Assembly (NCBI RefSeq): GCF_015475875.1
Contig: NZ_JADKYM010000006.1
Coordinates: 1-64,000, forward strand
Length of the DNA: 64,000 bases
Direction of reading: 5' to 3'
Origin: Sphingopyxis solisilvae
GTDB taxonomy: Bacteria; Pseudomonadota; Alphaproteobacteria; Sphingomonadales; Sphingomonadaceae
Below the pieces are notes generated by a model. It was given only the letters and a program-made list of their open reading frames with translations. It did not search any database and was not told where the DNA came from. Every line of letters starts with the position of its first letter. Positions within the stretch are counted from its first letter, which is position 1. Shown here one piece after another: positions 50,937 through 60,862 of this stretch. The translations under genes were made by a program, and so were the position numbers.

Positions 50937-51352
50937 GACGAGGGGTGCCTCCTGAATGCGAAACTTCCCTGAGCGGCGGCGACGAGCGCGCCGGGGTCCG
51001 TATCCCACACGTCCGCACGCACGAAGGCGATGTTGCGGGTCATGTGGTAGCAGCGCGCCTCGACCGTCACGGACGATGCCGTAGCGGCTGGCCGCACATG
51101 GTCGATTTTGAGGTTGAGCGTCGAGATTACCACCTGTCGATCGAAGCGAGCCATCACGGCCATCCCGCATGCCTGGTCGATCAGTGTCGCGATCGCGCCG
51201 CTGGCAAGCAGCATGGCGTCCTCAAAAGCAGCGAGGTCGTCGCGCCAGGGCAGCCTCATGACCGCGCAATCGGACGATATCGTCAGAAATTCGAGGCCGA
51301 GGGCGCCGCTCCATGGCGTAACCCGGTTGAGCATCTCGGGCCGCGACGTCAT
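50933..51352 (-). CDS. PaaI-type hotdog thioesterase
   Basis: A 139-residue hotdog-fold protein: SGAIATLIDQACGMAVMARF is the catalytic helix region and STLNLKIDHVRPA the adjacent strand. It is paralogous to the gene that follows it and overlaps. Tandem hotdog proteins of this size usually act on CoA thioesters. Its promoter would lie in the 172 bases up to the esterase gene, where no specific site was seen. Confidence 0.87.
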   Translation of the reverse strand: MTSRPEMLNRVTPWSGALGLEFLTISSDCAVMRLPWRDDLAAFEDAMLLASGAIATLIDQACGMAVMARFDRQVVISTLNLKIDHVRPAATASSVTVEARCYHMTRNIAFVRADVWDTDPGALVAAAQGSFAFRRHPSS

Positions 51353-51524
51353 GCGTCACCCTTCTGCGGATATTCCCCAGGCCCGGTAGCCACGGGGCGA
51401 TGCACGCTCGTGCTGACGATCCGGTGAACCGATTGCATACCGCAGGATCCCAAAGTGTCAGACCGCAGCTCGCCCGGAGAAGGCAGCGGTACGTGCCCGA
51501 ATTCCGGGACGAATTGCAGCTCGT

Positions 51525-52460
51525 TCATCTCCTCGGGAGCGCCAGGAAAAACTCCACTATCGTACGGCTTGCGTCCATGTCCCGGTTCGTCTTGCCGATG
51601 AGGAAGACCGGGGCATATTGCGGCCCCCCGGGCCAGCTGTGGCCCCCGCCCACGACCGAAACCAGCCTTACGGGGGCGCTGAGCGGACAGGCACGATAGT
51701 CCGTTGCGACGGTCGACGTGGATTCGGCGCGCTTCGTGGCCGCAGCATTGTTTCGCACCGTCATCGTGCCACATCGATTTTTCTCCGCCCAGAATTTCGC
51801 GCTGTCGTTAGCGGACAGAACGATACCGCCCTGCCCCCTCCCGCCGAAGTCTTCAACCTTCCCGCCGCCATAGGGCACGATCGGATCGGCGTCGCCGCTG
51901 ATCTGCAGCAAGGCCACGGCGTGCCGGGGGTCGCACACCGCCGCATAGTCGGCGGCGAGCATCCCGGCGACAGCAGCCACAGCCGCAATCCTGTCGGACA
52001 TGTCGCAGCCCAGCCTGTGTGCCATCATGGCTCCGTTCGACATACCCGTCACGAAAATGCGGCCGCGGTCAACGGGGTGGCGGCGGCCCACATCATCGAG
52101 GACCGCCCCGATAAAGCCGACGTCGTCGACCTTGCTTTTGACCGTTGCGCGGCCGTCGTTCCAATGTTTGCCGATGCCGTTCGGATAGACCGCTATAAAG
52201 CCCCGTGCATCCGCCAGCGGATCAAGCCGTGCGAGCTTGACCATGCTATCGGCCTGTCCCCCGCCCCCATGAAGAATGACCACCACCGGATAGCCGCCTT
52301 GGGGCGGAGCCTTGACCGGGACATGCATCAGGTAGCTGCGTTTCAGTCCGCCATGATCGATCGTGACCGCCGCGTCGGCTTCGCCTGCGGGAGCCCGCGA
52401 AACGCCGCCCGAAACCGGCAGGGCCGCCAGGGCCGCCGCGACCATGAAGATTCTGCGCAT
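51525..52460 (-). CDS. Secreted CE1/LpqC-type esterase (PHB depolymerase-like)
   Basis: A 311-residue secreted alpha/beta hydrolase of the polyhydroxybutyrate depolymerase/feruloyl esterase group. A signal peptide (1-22) is followed by the oxyanion-loop VVVILHGGGG, the nucleophile Ser141 in VTGMSNGAMMAH, the acid in SGDADPIVPY and a His in VGGGHSWPGG. The substrate may be a polyester or hydroxycinnamate ester. It is divergent from the TonB receptor gene across a 533-base gap. Confidence 0.88.
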   Translation of the reverse strand: MRRIFMVAAALAALPVSGGVSRAPAGEADAAVTIDHGGLKRSYLMHVPVKAPPQGGYPVVVILHGGGGQADSMVKLARLDPLADARGFIAVYPNGIGKHWNDGRATVKSKVDDVGFIGAVLDDVGRRHPVDRGRIFVTGMSNGAMMAHRLGCDMSDRIAAVAAVAGMLAADYAAVCDPRHAVALLQISGDADPIVPYGGGKVEDFGGRGQGGIVLSANDSAKFWAEKNRCGTMTVRNNAAATKRAESTSTVATDYRACPLSAPVRLVSVVGGGHSWPGGPQYAPVFLIGKTNRDMDASRTIVEFFLALPRR

Positions 52461-52993
52461 CGCTCCAATTCTCCCCGTCAGACCGCCAGCGGACTGCACC
52501 CGCTCGCTGCTCAGCTCTGCTTTCTGGTACAGGGTCCGGTCGTCTCGGGCAGGCCAAGCCGGACAATATCCCAGCGCGGATCGGAAGCAGACAGGCTCGC
52601 CGCCAGCTTGTCAATAATCGACCTGACTTGCCGATTGGCAATGTCGAAGAGAATGGGCAGCAGGTCGCATGTTGCATCGGCAGCACGTAGCAAGGCAGGG
52701 TGGCGGCGGTCGTGCGGCCAGCGCATCGAGGGGACGCTGCGCCGAGCTGCCGGAGGCGCCGCGACACCGGCAGGGCCGCACAATATATATGCAACTGCCC
52801 CGCCGCGGCCCAGCATCCCTCGCCCCGTCCCGGCCGGCGCCTGGAGACCGCTACGCAGGCGTTGGGCGCTGCGATCGAGGATTGATGACAATCGCTGTTA
52901 TATTTCCTTCTCGTTACTGACGCGGCTCCTTCTCCGACGTGTCGCAACCCGGCCCTACTGGCCGAGGCGACATTGCTGGCGGGGACCACAACC
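52461..52993. other. Divergent control region, esterase and TonB receptor
   Basis: A 533-base gene-free stretch between the esterase and receptor starts. At 52608-52623 it holds TTGTCAATAATCGACC, the weakest copy (five of eight pairs) of the site also seen at 48326 and 50458. The remaining sequence is GC-rich with no convincing gene on either strand. A regulator binding here could control both flanking genes. Confidence 0.55.
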
Positions 52994-55600
52994 ATGAATC
53001 ATTCTCTCCCGAACCTGCGGGCCGCACTCCTATTCACCGCGGCCCTGGTTCCTTTACCGCTTCTCGCCCAGACCGAACCCGTCGACGGGGCGGCCGACCC
53101 AGATGGCGATTCCATCGTCGTCACCGGCCAGCGCCGCGCGCAATATGAGGCGACGGCCGAAAAGCGAGATGCCTTCATCGTGATGGACGCGATCTCGTCG
53201 GACGACATCGGCAAGCTCCCCGACCATAATACCGCCGCCGCGCTGCGCCGCATCCCGGGCTTGTCGGTGCAGGAAGACCAAGGCGAACCGCGCTTCCCCG
53301 TGCTTCGCGGGCTCCAGTCGACCTACAACCGCACGACCGTCGACGGCGCGCTGGTGTCGGGCGTGGACTCGACTGGCCGCACGGTGCCGCTCGACATCAT
53401 CCCCTCGGTGATGGCGGCGCGGATCGAGGTCATCAAGACGGTGACGCCAGAGAATGACGCCAATGCGATCGGCGGCATCATCAACATCGCGACGCGCAGC
53501 GCATTCGACGCAAAGCGGGCCTTTTTCAACGGCGTCGCATCCTATGGCGTCTACGAGCAGAATGGGGACGTGCGGAACAGCAAGCCGTCCTATCGCCTGG
53601 CCTTCGCCGCGGGCACGACCTTCGGTGCGAACGACGAATGGGGCATCGTCATCGGCGCCAGCCAGGAACAGCTCGACTACGACATCCCGCAGATCGAGGT
53701 CGCGAGCCCGTCGGTCCGCGAATATACGGCGGCCGGCGCGCCGGTGAACTCGGGCGCGGCAAACGGCAACGGCATTCAGGTGCCGACCCAGCACCGACTC
53801 TTCTGGTACAACAACACCAAACAGCGCACCGGCGGCAATGTGAAGATCGAATGGCGCCCGTCGGATCGCTTTCGCTGGGAATTGTCGGGTGTCGTTGCGC
53901 GCACCGAGGACGACGAAGAGCGCATCGAATATCGTATCGAACCGATCGGCAACGTCGCGAACCAGACGCCGACCAGCGGCGATTTCGCGCGCGGCCGCAT
54001 CATCATCCAGCTCAACCAGCCGATCACGAAGCGCCTCGTCGCGCTCGGCCGCACCGCCTTCGACTGGGATGCCGGTGAGAAGCTGAAGGTCGACGGCGAC
54101 GCCGTCTTCTCGCTCGGCCGCCTGCGCGTTCCCAATGAAAGCATCGAATTCCGTACCCGCGACGCCGATGGTACGCGCTATGCCTTTCACTATGACACGT
54201 CGGACTTTTATCCGGTGTTCACCCCGACGAACGCTGCTGCCGCGGTCGACCCGACCAACTTCTACCTTCAGCAGCAACGCAGCGACCTTCAGAAATCGCT
54301 GGAGAAGAGCGGCCAGTTCCGTCTCAACCTGACATATGGCGACGACAGCTATGACGGCGGGTTCAAGATCAAGACGGGCGGCGTCGTTCGTCTGACCGAC
54401 CGCGAGAACAGCAACCCGCGCACCGATTATCGCGCTGCGACCGGCTTTACCTACACGCTCGACAAGGTCGTCACCGACGGTCCGACCAAGGCGATCCGCG
54501 ATCAATTCTACATCCCGATCCGCATCGACGCCGACGCTTTCCCCGCTTTCTACGAAGCGAACAAGGCCAACTTCACGACGACGGTCGCGTCGGTCGCGGG
54601 CAATTACGACGTCAGCGAAGATGTCTATGCCGCCTATCTTCAGGGCAGCACGCGCATTGGCAATATCACCTTGCTCGGCGGTTTGCGCTACGAACGCACC
54701 GAGATTTCCTCGAACGCCTTCCGCGCAGTCGGATCGACGCTGACCGAGGTCACGACTGACGGCAGCTATGACAATTGGTTGCCGAGCTTCCATATCCGCT
54801 GGGACGTCGCGGACCGCTTCGTCATCCGCGGGGCCTATACCAACACGATCGGCCGTCCCGATTACGGCTCGATCGCCGCGACCGAAGCACTCAGCTTCGA
54901 TGGCAGCCAGCCGACGCTGTCGCGCGGCAACCCCGGGCTGAAGCCCCGCGAAAGCCGCGGCTTCGACCTGTCGTTCGAATTTTATCCGAAGGACGGCGTT
55001 ATCTCGGCCGCGCTGTTCCACAAGAAGATCAACAACGAGATCTTCACCCTGTCCAACGTCGAGCGGATCGACGTGGGCCGTGGGGTCGAGGATGTGCTGG
55101 TCTCGGAACCGCGCAACGCCGAGAGTGCAACGATCAAGGGGCTCGAGCTGAACCTTCAGCAGGCGCTGACCTTCCTGCCCGATCCGTTCGACGGCCTTGG
55201 CATCAGCGCGAACGCGACCTTCCTCGATACGAAGTTCACCTTCCTGACCAGCGTCGGTCCGCGCGTGACGGGCCTGTTCCTGCAGCCCGATACGGTTTGG
55301 AACGCGTCGGTCTATTACCAGAAGGGCAAGTTCGAGGGCCGGCTGTCCTACAATTACATCGGTGGCTTCCTCGAAACGATCAACGACACGATCCCGAATG
55401 CCGATCAATATTGGAAGAGCCGCGGCACGCTCGACGCGAACCTCAACTTCCGCCTGACGCCGAACGTCACGCTTTACGCCGAGGGGCAGAACCTCACGAA
55501 CAAGGGGCGCCGCGAACTCGTCGGCCCGGGGCAAGCCTATCTCCAGGAATCGGCCGAATATGGCCGCACCTTCTGGTTCGGCGTGGCGGCGAACTTCTGA
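52994..55600 (+). CDS. TonB-dependent receptor
   Basis: An 868-residue outer-membrane receptor without an STN domain. A signal peptide (about 1-26) is followed by a TonB box-like DSIVVTGQRR, a plug with LPDHNTAAALRRIPGLSVQ and VLRGLQSTYNRTTVDG, and a barrel ending in a terminal strand ending ANF. The plug sequence resembles the receptors for carbohydrates or ester-type nutrients more than siderophore receptors. The ATG at 52994 suits the signal peptide. A secreted propeller-like protein is encoded in overlap. Confidence 0.9.
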   Translation: MNHSLPNLRAALLFTAALVPLPLLAQTEPVDGAADPDGDSIVVTGQRRAQYEATAEKRDAFIVMDAISSDDIGKLPDHNTAAALRRIPGLSVQEDQGEPRFPVLRGLQSTYNRTTVDGALVSGVDSTGRTVPLDIIPSVMAARIEVIKTVTPENDANAIGGIINIATRSAFDAKRAFFNGVASYGVYEQNGDVRNSKPSYRLAFAAGTTFGANDEWGIVIGASQEQLDYDIPQIEVASPSVREYTAAGAPVNSGAANGNGIQVPTQHRLFWYNNTKQRTGGNVKIEWRPSDRFRWELSGVVARTEDDEERIEYRIEPIGNVANQTPTSGDFARGRIIIQLNQPITKRLVALGRTAFDWDAGEKLKVDGDAVFSLGRLRVPNESIEFRTRDADGTRYAFHYDTSDFYPVFTPTNAAAAVDPTNFYLQQQRSDLQKSLEKSGQFRLNLTYGDDSYDGGFKIKTGGVVRLTDRENSNPRTDYRAATGFTYTLDKVVTDGPTKAIRDQFYIPIRIDADAFPAFYEANKANFTTTVASVAGNYDVSEDVYAAYLQGSTRIGNITLLGGLRYERTEISSNAFRAVGSTLTEVTTDGSYDNWLPSFHIRWDVADRFVIRGAYTNTIGRPDYGSIAATEALSFDGSQPTLSRGNPGLKPRESRGFDLSFEFYPKDGVISAALFHKKINNEIFTLSNVERIDVGRGVEDVLVSEPRNAESATIKGLELNLQQALTFLPDPFDGLGISANATFLDTKFTFLTSVGPRVTGLFLQPDTVWNASVYYQKGKFEGRLSYNYIGGFLETINDTIPNADQYWKSRGTLDANLNFRLTPNVTLYAEGQNLTNKGRRELVGPGQAYLQESAEYGRTFWFGVAANF

Positions 55601-56412
55601 TGCTCGGTGCGCTTCTGCTCCTCGCCTCGACCGCAGCGACGCCTGCCGCCGCGGTTCCGCAGGGCGAGGCGGCCGAGACCGTCCGCCGCATCCCCGCCGC
55701 CGAAGCGCGGCAGGGTGTGGCGGCCGGCCCCGCGGGCATCTACGCCGTCGCGAACTGGACGATCGCCCGCTACGACCGCAAGACCGGCGAGCGCGTGACA
55801 CTGTGGGAGGGCGACCCCGCGCGCTATCCGCACATCAACAGCTGCGCCCTGCTCAAAGGCGAGCTGGTGTGCGCGGCGTCGAACTTCCCGGCGGTACCGC
55901 AGGCCAGCTCGGTCGAAATCTTCGATCCCCTCACGCTCGCTCACAAGCGCACGGTGTCGCTGGGACAGGGCACCGGTTCGCTCACCTGGATCGACTGGCA
56001 CGACGGCCACTGGTGGGGCATGTTCGCCAATTATGACGCCAAGGGCGGCGAGCCGCCGCGCGACCACCGTTATACCACGCTGGTCAAATTCGATCCCGAG
56101 TGGCGCCGCACCGAAAGCTGGGCGCTGCCCGCGACGATCCTCGAACGGATCGCGCCGATGAGCATTTCGGGTGGCGGCTTCGGGCCCGATGGAAATCTGT
56201 GGCTGTCGGGACACGATCTGCCCGAACTCTATGTCACGCGGCTGCCCAAAGGGGGCGCAACGCTCGACCATATTGCGACCGTGCCGATGGAGGCCGAGGG
56301 ACAGGCGATCGACTGGGACGAAAGCCAGCCGGGCGTGCTGTGGGGGATTTCACGCAAGAGCCGGGCGTTGATCGCAATGCGCGTGGCGGCGATCGACAGC
56401 CGCGGCCGCTGA
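55600..56412 (+). CDS. Secreted hypothetical protein coupled to TonB receptor
   Basis: A 270-residue protein. The ATG overlaps the receptor stop (TGATG), so translation is coupled. A signal peptide (about 1-20) precedes repeated blade-like segments with LTWIDWHDGHWWGMFA, GGGFGPDGNLWLSGHD and GVLWGISRKSRAL. A beta-propeller fold is a reasonable guess. It may be a periplasmic or surface partner of the receptor. Family not recognised. Confidence 0.82.
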   Translation: MLGALLLLASTAATPAAAVPQGEAAETVRRIPAAEARQGVAAGPAGIYAVANWTIARYDRKTGERVTLWEGDPARYPHINSCALLKGELVCAASNFPAVPQASSVEIFDPLTLAHKRTVSLGQGTGSLTWIDWHDGHWWGMFANYDAKGGEPPRDHRYTTLVKFDPEWRRTESWALPATILERIAPMSISGGGFGPDGNLWLSGHDLPELYVTRLPKGGATLDHIATVPMEAEGQAIDWDESQPGVLWGISRKSRALIAMRVAAIDSRGR

Positions 56413-56427
56413 GGCGACCTGCTGCCA

Positions 56428-56441
56428 CCACCCCGGGGTGG
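56428..56441. terminator. Palindrome between convergent genes
   Basis: CCACCCCGGGGTGG, a perfect 14-base palindrome in the 117-base gap between two convergent genes. It could serve as a bidirectional terminator, though no T-tract is seen. Confidence 0.4.
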
Positions 56442-56529
56442 CGGGACGCCCGCGCACCGGTGGCTCACGGTTCAGGGGCGTTTCGGGGCGCAACCCGACG
56501 GCCAACGTCGCGACCCCTAGATGAAATGG

Positions 56530-57876
56530 TCAGGCAACGCGCTCGATCGCCGGGAGCCGCCATGCGAGCGAACGAAGAGCGGGCAGCGCGAGATAGCCCC
56601 GAAAAAGCGGCCGGAAGGCACCGCCGGGTGTTGGCAGCCAGTTACCGGCCATGGCCGCCTCAGGCGCTTCGCGCTGAAACAATATGTCGATCGAGCCATC
56701 GCGATTGGGACGGATCGACCGGGTTCGGTCACCTATCGAATAGCGGGAAATGGGATTGGGAACGAGATACAGCCGACCGTCAGCCTCTTCACTGTACATT
56801 GTGAGCGACCAGAAGGCCTTCACCGGAACGCCCCCGGGTGGCAGGCGGAGACGGTAGTTCCGGTCGCCTCGCAGAGCTTCGCCATGATCGTCAGCGAGCC
56901 CGTGAGCGTAGAGCGCCTCCTCCGGCGGCAAGGCGGCGAGGCCCACGAGTGCGACACGCGCTCGCTCCTCTTCGTTTTCCCCAAAGTCGCCCGTCGCGTC
57001 GGCGGAGTAGCTCCAGCCATCAATTCTCCGCTCATTGGACGACGCGGCGGCTAGCCGGGTCAGCCCGTCGGCAATCGCGGTGCGCCACGACCGAAGCAGG
57101 GGCGCGGGCCAATCTTGTGCAGGCGGCATGGCGCCCGAGAACTCGGGAAACCGCCTTGCTCTTAGTGCACGCGGGTCTCCGGGGTCGCATCGATCGAGCA
57201 TCGCCTTCACCACCGCGAGGAAATTTCCGGCATCGGCTATGTCACCTGGCTCGACCGGCAGGATCGGTCCGTCCTTGCGGGTTGCCGCATCCTCGATCCG
57301 GATGGCGTCCTGAAGCGCATTGACCGCAGCGACATCTTCGGGTCCGTCGATCAGAATGCGGATCAACATCCAGACGTCCGAAGTCGCGGCACGAACGGGA
57401 TAGGCACCCTCGGGAACCGCGTCATCCGGCCAGCCTGGCGGCAGAATGGCAAACCGTCCGCCCCTGCCTCCCGACGCCCGTGTACCTGCAAAGAAGAAGT
57501 TATCGGTGAAGGCATCCATGAACGCCGTGCTGAAATAACGGTCCGGAATGTCCGGTATCTCGACAACGACCGGGCCGCCCGAGAGATCAATTCGGGCATT
57601 GGTGACGAGGCAATCATTGTTGACGGCGGTTATTTGCCGCATGGCGGGATCAGACAGGCTGCGCCGACTCATCGGCCTGTTGAGAATCCAGGCCCCTCCC
57701 GCAGTCCGCGGCCTAGCCGAAACATAGGCGGTGCGGGCGAACTCGAAAAGCGGAAAGCCGGCGCAGAAGGCTGCGAAGCGATCCTCGTCCGCGGTCACCG
57801 CGGCGACCGGCTCACCAACGGGAATGACCGCAGCGGCGGCGGCAAAGCGGATCATGTCGCGCCTGGTAAACGTCAT
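56530..57876 (-). CDS. DUF1254/DUF1214 protein, Tat-type signal
   Basis: A 448-residue exported protein. The N-terminus TFTRRDMIRFAAAAAVIP is a Tat-type signal with twin Arg. A DUF1254 domain follows (AVNNDCLVTNARIDL; PDIPDRYFSTAFMDAF), and a C-terminal DUF1214 domain has VKAFWSLTMYSEEADG and NPISRYSIGDRT. The function of the family is unknown. It is the only member here, lying between two secreted hydrolase/receptor units. Start at 57876 chosen for the signal. Confidence 0.88.
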   Translation of the reverse strand: MTFTRRDMIRFAAAAAVIPVGEPVAAVTADEDRFAAFCAGFPLFEFARTAYVSARPRTAGGAWILNRPMSRRSLSDPAMRQITAVNNDCLVTNARIDLSGGPVVVEIPDIPDRYFSTAFMDAFTDNFFFAGTRASGGRGGRFAILPPGWPDDAVPEGAYPVRAATSDVWMLIRILIDGPEDVAAVNALQDAIRIEDAATRKDGPILPVEPGDIADAGNFLAVVKAMLDRCDPGDPRALRARRFPEFSGAMPPAQDWPAPLLRSWRTAIADGLTRLAAASSNERRIDGWSYSADATGDFGENEEERARVALVGLAALPPEEALYAHGLADDHGEALRGDRNYRLRLPPGGVPVKAFWSLTMYSEEADGRLYLVPNPISRYSIGDRTRSIRPNRDGSIDILFQREAPEAAMAGNWLPTPGGAFRPLFRGYLALPALRSLAWRLPAIERVA

Positions 57877-57963
57877 GATGCGCGCCTGGCCCACGATTGA
57901 TGCTAAAGGACGACGCGGCGGCTGCCGCCGCCGCGCCGAGGTATTGCTCCCTCGGAGGTGAGG

Positions 57964-59202
57964 TCAGGGAGCCGGAGTACGGTTCGCGATCGCAACTTCG
58001 ATCAAATCCTGCATCACCTGCTCGAGCTCGACGCCCTTGCGGTCGCCGCCGGTCGAGATTTCCGTGGCGATCAGGCCATAATAGCCGGTCTGGCGATCGA
58101 TCCATCCGGTCCATCCATAGGCCCCTGGCGAGGAATTGATCTTCGAGGTCGCGCAGGCCGCTGGGGTATCGCATTCGACGAAGGAGCCGAGCGCATATTC
58201 CCAGTTGGTCGCGCCGGACGGAACGAACAGCCGCGGCAGGCCAGCCGTTCGCTGCTGCGTGAAGGCAGTCATGTCGGTGACGAATGTGCCGCTCAGAAGG
58301 GCGCGCAGGAGCTTCGCATAATCGCGCGGCGTCGAGTAGGCGCCGCCGGCAATCCACGGATTGGTCGGGGCGCTTCCGCCTGGATCGTACCAGACCGTGG
58401 AGGTCATGCCGAGCGGCGTTGTCACGTGCTGGCTGAACAGCTCGTGGAAATTGCGCTGACGCGCGGGGCTCGTCCCGGGCTGGATACTGGTGTCCTTCGC
58501 CTCGAGATAGGCGGCCGCGATCTGGATACCGTGCGGCCCGTAGCTGTACTGGGCGCCAGGCGCATTGCCTGGCCTCAGGCTGTCGTAGCGCAGGTCATGG
58601 ATGCTTTTCGCGCAATTGTAGAGCGTCCAGGTCGGAAGAAGCTGGCATCCGCCGACCAGCGGGCTCGCATTGAAGCCCGAGGTCATGGACAATGTGTGCT
58701 TCAGCTTGACGTTCTTCTTCGTACCGCTCGTCGTCCAGAAGGCAAGCGCCGGGGCCATGGGATCCTCGAGCGTGACGATACCCGACTGGACCATTCGCAT
58801 GGCGAGCGCTCCGGCCATCCATTTCGAAGCCGAGGCGAGCGGGGTTACGCGATCGATCCCGAAACTCCCCTTCTCATGGGTGAACAGATATTCCGGATCG
58901 TTCGCGTTGCCGACGATGAAGAAGCCGTTCGCGACCTCCGTGTCGGCTTCGATCGCGGCTTCCAGCGCCGTCCAGTCATAGGTATAGCCTCCGACCGTGG
59001 TCGACAGGCTGGCGCTCGCAGCGGGTGCCGCGGCGGTTGCGCTGCCGGATGCCCGGGCCATGGGGGCCTGGGGAGGCAGCTGCACCATCGGGCGGGCGCC
59101 GTCCTCCTCCCTCTGACTAAAGACGGATTGCGCGGCAATCGCGCCCGCGCCGATCAAGGCGGCACCGGCGGCGCCCCAGACCAATATTCTCCTCTGCACC
59201 AT
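57964..59202 (-). CDS. Beta-lactamase-fold serine hydrolase
   Basis: A 412-residue exported serine hydrolase. A hydrophobic signal or anchor (1-24) and a Ser/Ala-rich linker precede the catalytic domain. SASK (Ser124, Lys127) in TPLASASKWMAG is the SxxK motif, with YSYGPHG as the YxN-like second motif. The start at 59202 follows GGGAGAGAG. It is the second such hydrolase within 10 kb. Both probably cleave esters or amides in the periplasm. Confidence 0.88.
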   Translation of the reverse strand: MVQRRILVWGAAGAALIGAGAIAAQSVFSQREEDGARPMVQLPPQAPMARASGSATAAAPAASASLSTTVGGYTYDWTALEAAIEADTEVANGFFIVGNANDPEYLFTHEKGSFGIDRVTPLASASKWMAGALAMRMVQSGIVTLEDPMAPALAFWTTSGTKKNVKLKHTLSMTSGFNASPLVGGCQLLPTWTLYNCAKSIHDLRYDSLRPGNAPGAQYSYGPHGIQIAAAYLEAKDTSIQPGTSPARQRNFHELFSQHVTTPLGMTSTVWYDPGGSAPTNPWIAGGAYSTPRDYAKLLRALLSGTFVTDMTAFTQQRTAGLPRLFVPSGATNWEYALGSFVECDTPAACATSKINSSPGAYGWTGWIDRQTGYYGLIATEISTGGDRKGVELEQVMQDLIEVAIANRTPAP

Positions 59203-59260
59203 ATTCTCTCTCCCAGCTTCGTTGCACGTCGTCGAAACGGAGCCCGCGGACCCGTGGGCG

Positions 59261-60808
59261 CTATGGAGCAGTGCCCGATGCTTCGGCATGCACCTTCAGA
59301 AGATGATCGATCTGCGCCTTGCGAAAGCCGGAAGCCACGACCGGGTTCGCAGCGAGCAGGGCCAGACGGTCGTCAGCCGCGTCATAACGCGGCCAATCCG
59401 GGACGAGCGCGCAGCGCGGATTTCCGAATTTTGCGAAAGCCACCCAGCATTCGGACATAGCGGCGCCGAACCGGCGGTCCTCTTCGCCGATCGGTCCCGC
59501 GAGCGATGCAAAATAGTCCAGCGATCCGAACAGATAGGGAATTTCGGAGCCATGCGCGGCACCTTTCGCCTGCGAGCGACGACCGGCCGCGACATAGTCG
59601 AAATGATAGAGAAAGGAGGGCTTGCCCCGGGCCGTGCGTGCGGCCAGCCACCGCGCCGGCCCGACGAACCAGGCGTCGCCGAGGATCTGGCGTGCAAGTT
59701 CGTCTTCGGCGAGACCAGCGCCATAGGCTGACCGCCCCCCCGCCTGGTCGGCGCCGAGATAGACCATCGCCATCGCGGGCGGCACACCCATTGCGACGAT
59801 CACGCTGGCCTCGTTACTGTTCGCGCCGACGAGGAGCGGTACATCGACCGGTTCGCCCTTGGCGAGCGTCCGCCAGGGGGCTTCGCGAATGAGCGTCCCG
59901 TCGAGTATGGGGCCTGTCATCTCCCCCGGTGACCGGACTTCGCTTGCGGAGACCAGCGCGGCGACGGGAAGCGCGCGCAAATCGGCTGCCGATGCTCCGG
60001 GTTTGGCTCCGGCCCGGACCGCCAACGCGGCGCCGAGGGCTTCCTGCTGTGCGAGCGGGCGCGGGTCGAGGAGGCCGACACCCGACTGGACGATCGCGCG
60101 CGCGAAGAGCCCCTTGGCCTGCTCCTGCGCGAGGATCGTCGTTACGCCGATCGCGCCGGCCGACTCTCCGAACAGCGTTACCTGCTTCGGATCTCCGCCG
60201 AAGGCCGAAATATTCGCCTGGACCCAGCGCAGCGCCGCCAGCTGGTCCATGAGACCATAGTTGGCGAGCGCTTCACCCTTTGGCCTGGCGGCGCTGAGCG
60301 CGGGGTGAGCATAATATCCCAGCGCACCGAGACGGTAGTTGATGGTGACGAGAACCACGCCCTGGCGCGCGAAGGCGGAGCCGTCGAAGGCCGGAAAGAC
60401 ACCCGATCCGAGAACATGGGCGCCGCCGTGGATCCAGACCATGACCGGGAGTTTGCGCGCGTCCTTCGGCCGCCAGACATTGAGCTGGAGGCAGTCCTCG
60501 GACTGAAAGTCCGCGACACCGCCGGCGACGAGGGCGGGCACGACCCGCTGCGGGCAGGCCGGTCCCGGCCGTGAAGCATCGCGGGTGCCCTTCCACGCGC
60601 CCGCGCGCTGGGGCGGACGCCAGCGCAGGCTCCCGGTCGGGGCGGCGGCAAACGGGATGTTGTAGAAGCGGTCGATCCCCGATGCGCTGCTGCCGACGAG
60701 CCTGCCCTGTGCGAGGCTGACCGCCGGCCCCGCGTCGCCTGCGAAGGCGGACGCGGGACAGAGCAAGCCGGCTGCCAGGCAAAGTCCCAATGATAAGCTC
60801 AGCCGCAA
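59261..60808 (-). CDS. Type-B carboxylesterase
   Basis: A 515-residue secreted carboxylesterase/lipase. A signal peptide (1-23) leads into the cholinesterase-type fold: EDCLQLNVW (disulfide-region Cys), IHGGAHVLGSG (oxyanion loop), nucleophile Ser216 in TLFGESAGAIG, a Glu in SNEASVIV and a His in KGAAHGSEIPYLFG. It lies 54 bases downstream of a TonB receptor on the same strand, suggesting uptake of an ester whose products are cleaved in the periplasm. The substrate is unknown. Confidence 0.92.
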   Translation of the reverse strand: MRLSLSLGLCLAAGLLCPASAFAGDAGPAVSLAQGRLVGSSASGIDRFYNIPFAAAPTGSLRWRPPQRAGAWKGTRDASRPGPACPQRVVPALVAGGVADFQSEDCLQLNVWRPKDARKLPVMVWIHGGAHVLGSGVFPAFDGSAFARQGVVLVTINYRLGALGYYAHPALSAARPKGEALANYGLMDQLAALRWVQANISAFGGDPKQVTLFGESAGAIGVTTILAQEQAKGLFARAIVQSGVGLLDPRPLAQQEALGAALAVRAGAKPGASAADLRALPVAALVSASEVRSPGEMTGPILDGTLIREAPWRTLAKGEPVDVPLLVGANSNEASVIVAMGVPPAMAMVYLGADQAGGRSAYGAGLAEDELARQILGDAWFVGPARWLAARTARGKPSFLYHFDYVAAGRRSQAKGAAHGSEIPYLFGSLDYFASLAGPIGEEDRRFGAAMSECWVAFAKFGNPRCALVPDWPRYDAADDRLALLAANPVVASGFRKAQIDHLLKVHAEASGTAP

Positions 60809-60862
60809 TTCGGCCTCCTCATTTCTGCTGCCAGGTGCGAAGGCCTCCTCCGCCGTGCCGTG

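Noticed and set aside
53054-55801. 915-residue open frame opposite the TonB receptor
   Set aside because: It is antisense to a receptor with clear motifs and has arginine/aspartate-rich composition typical of mirror frames.
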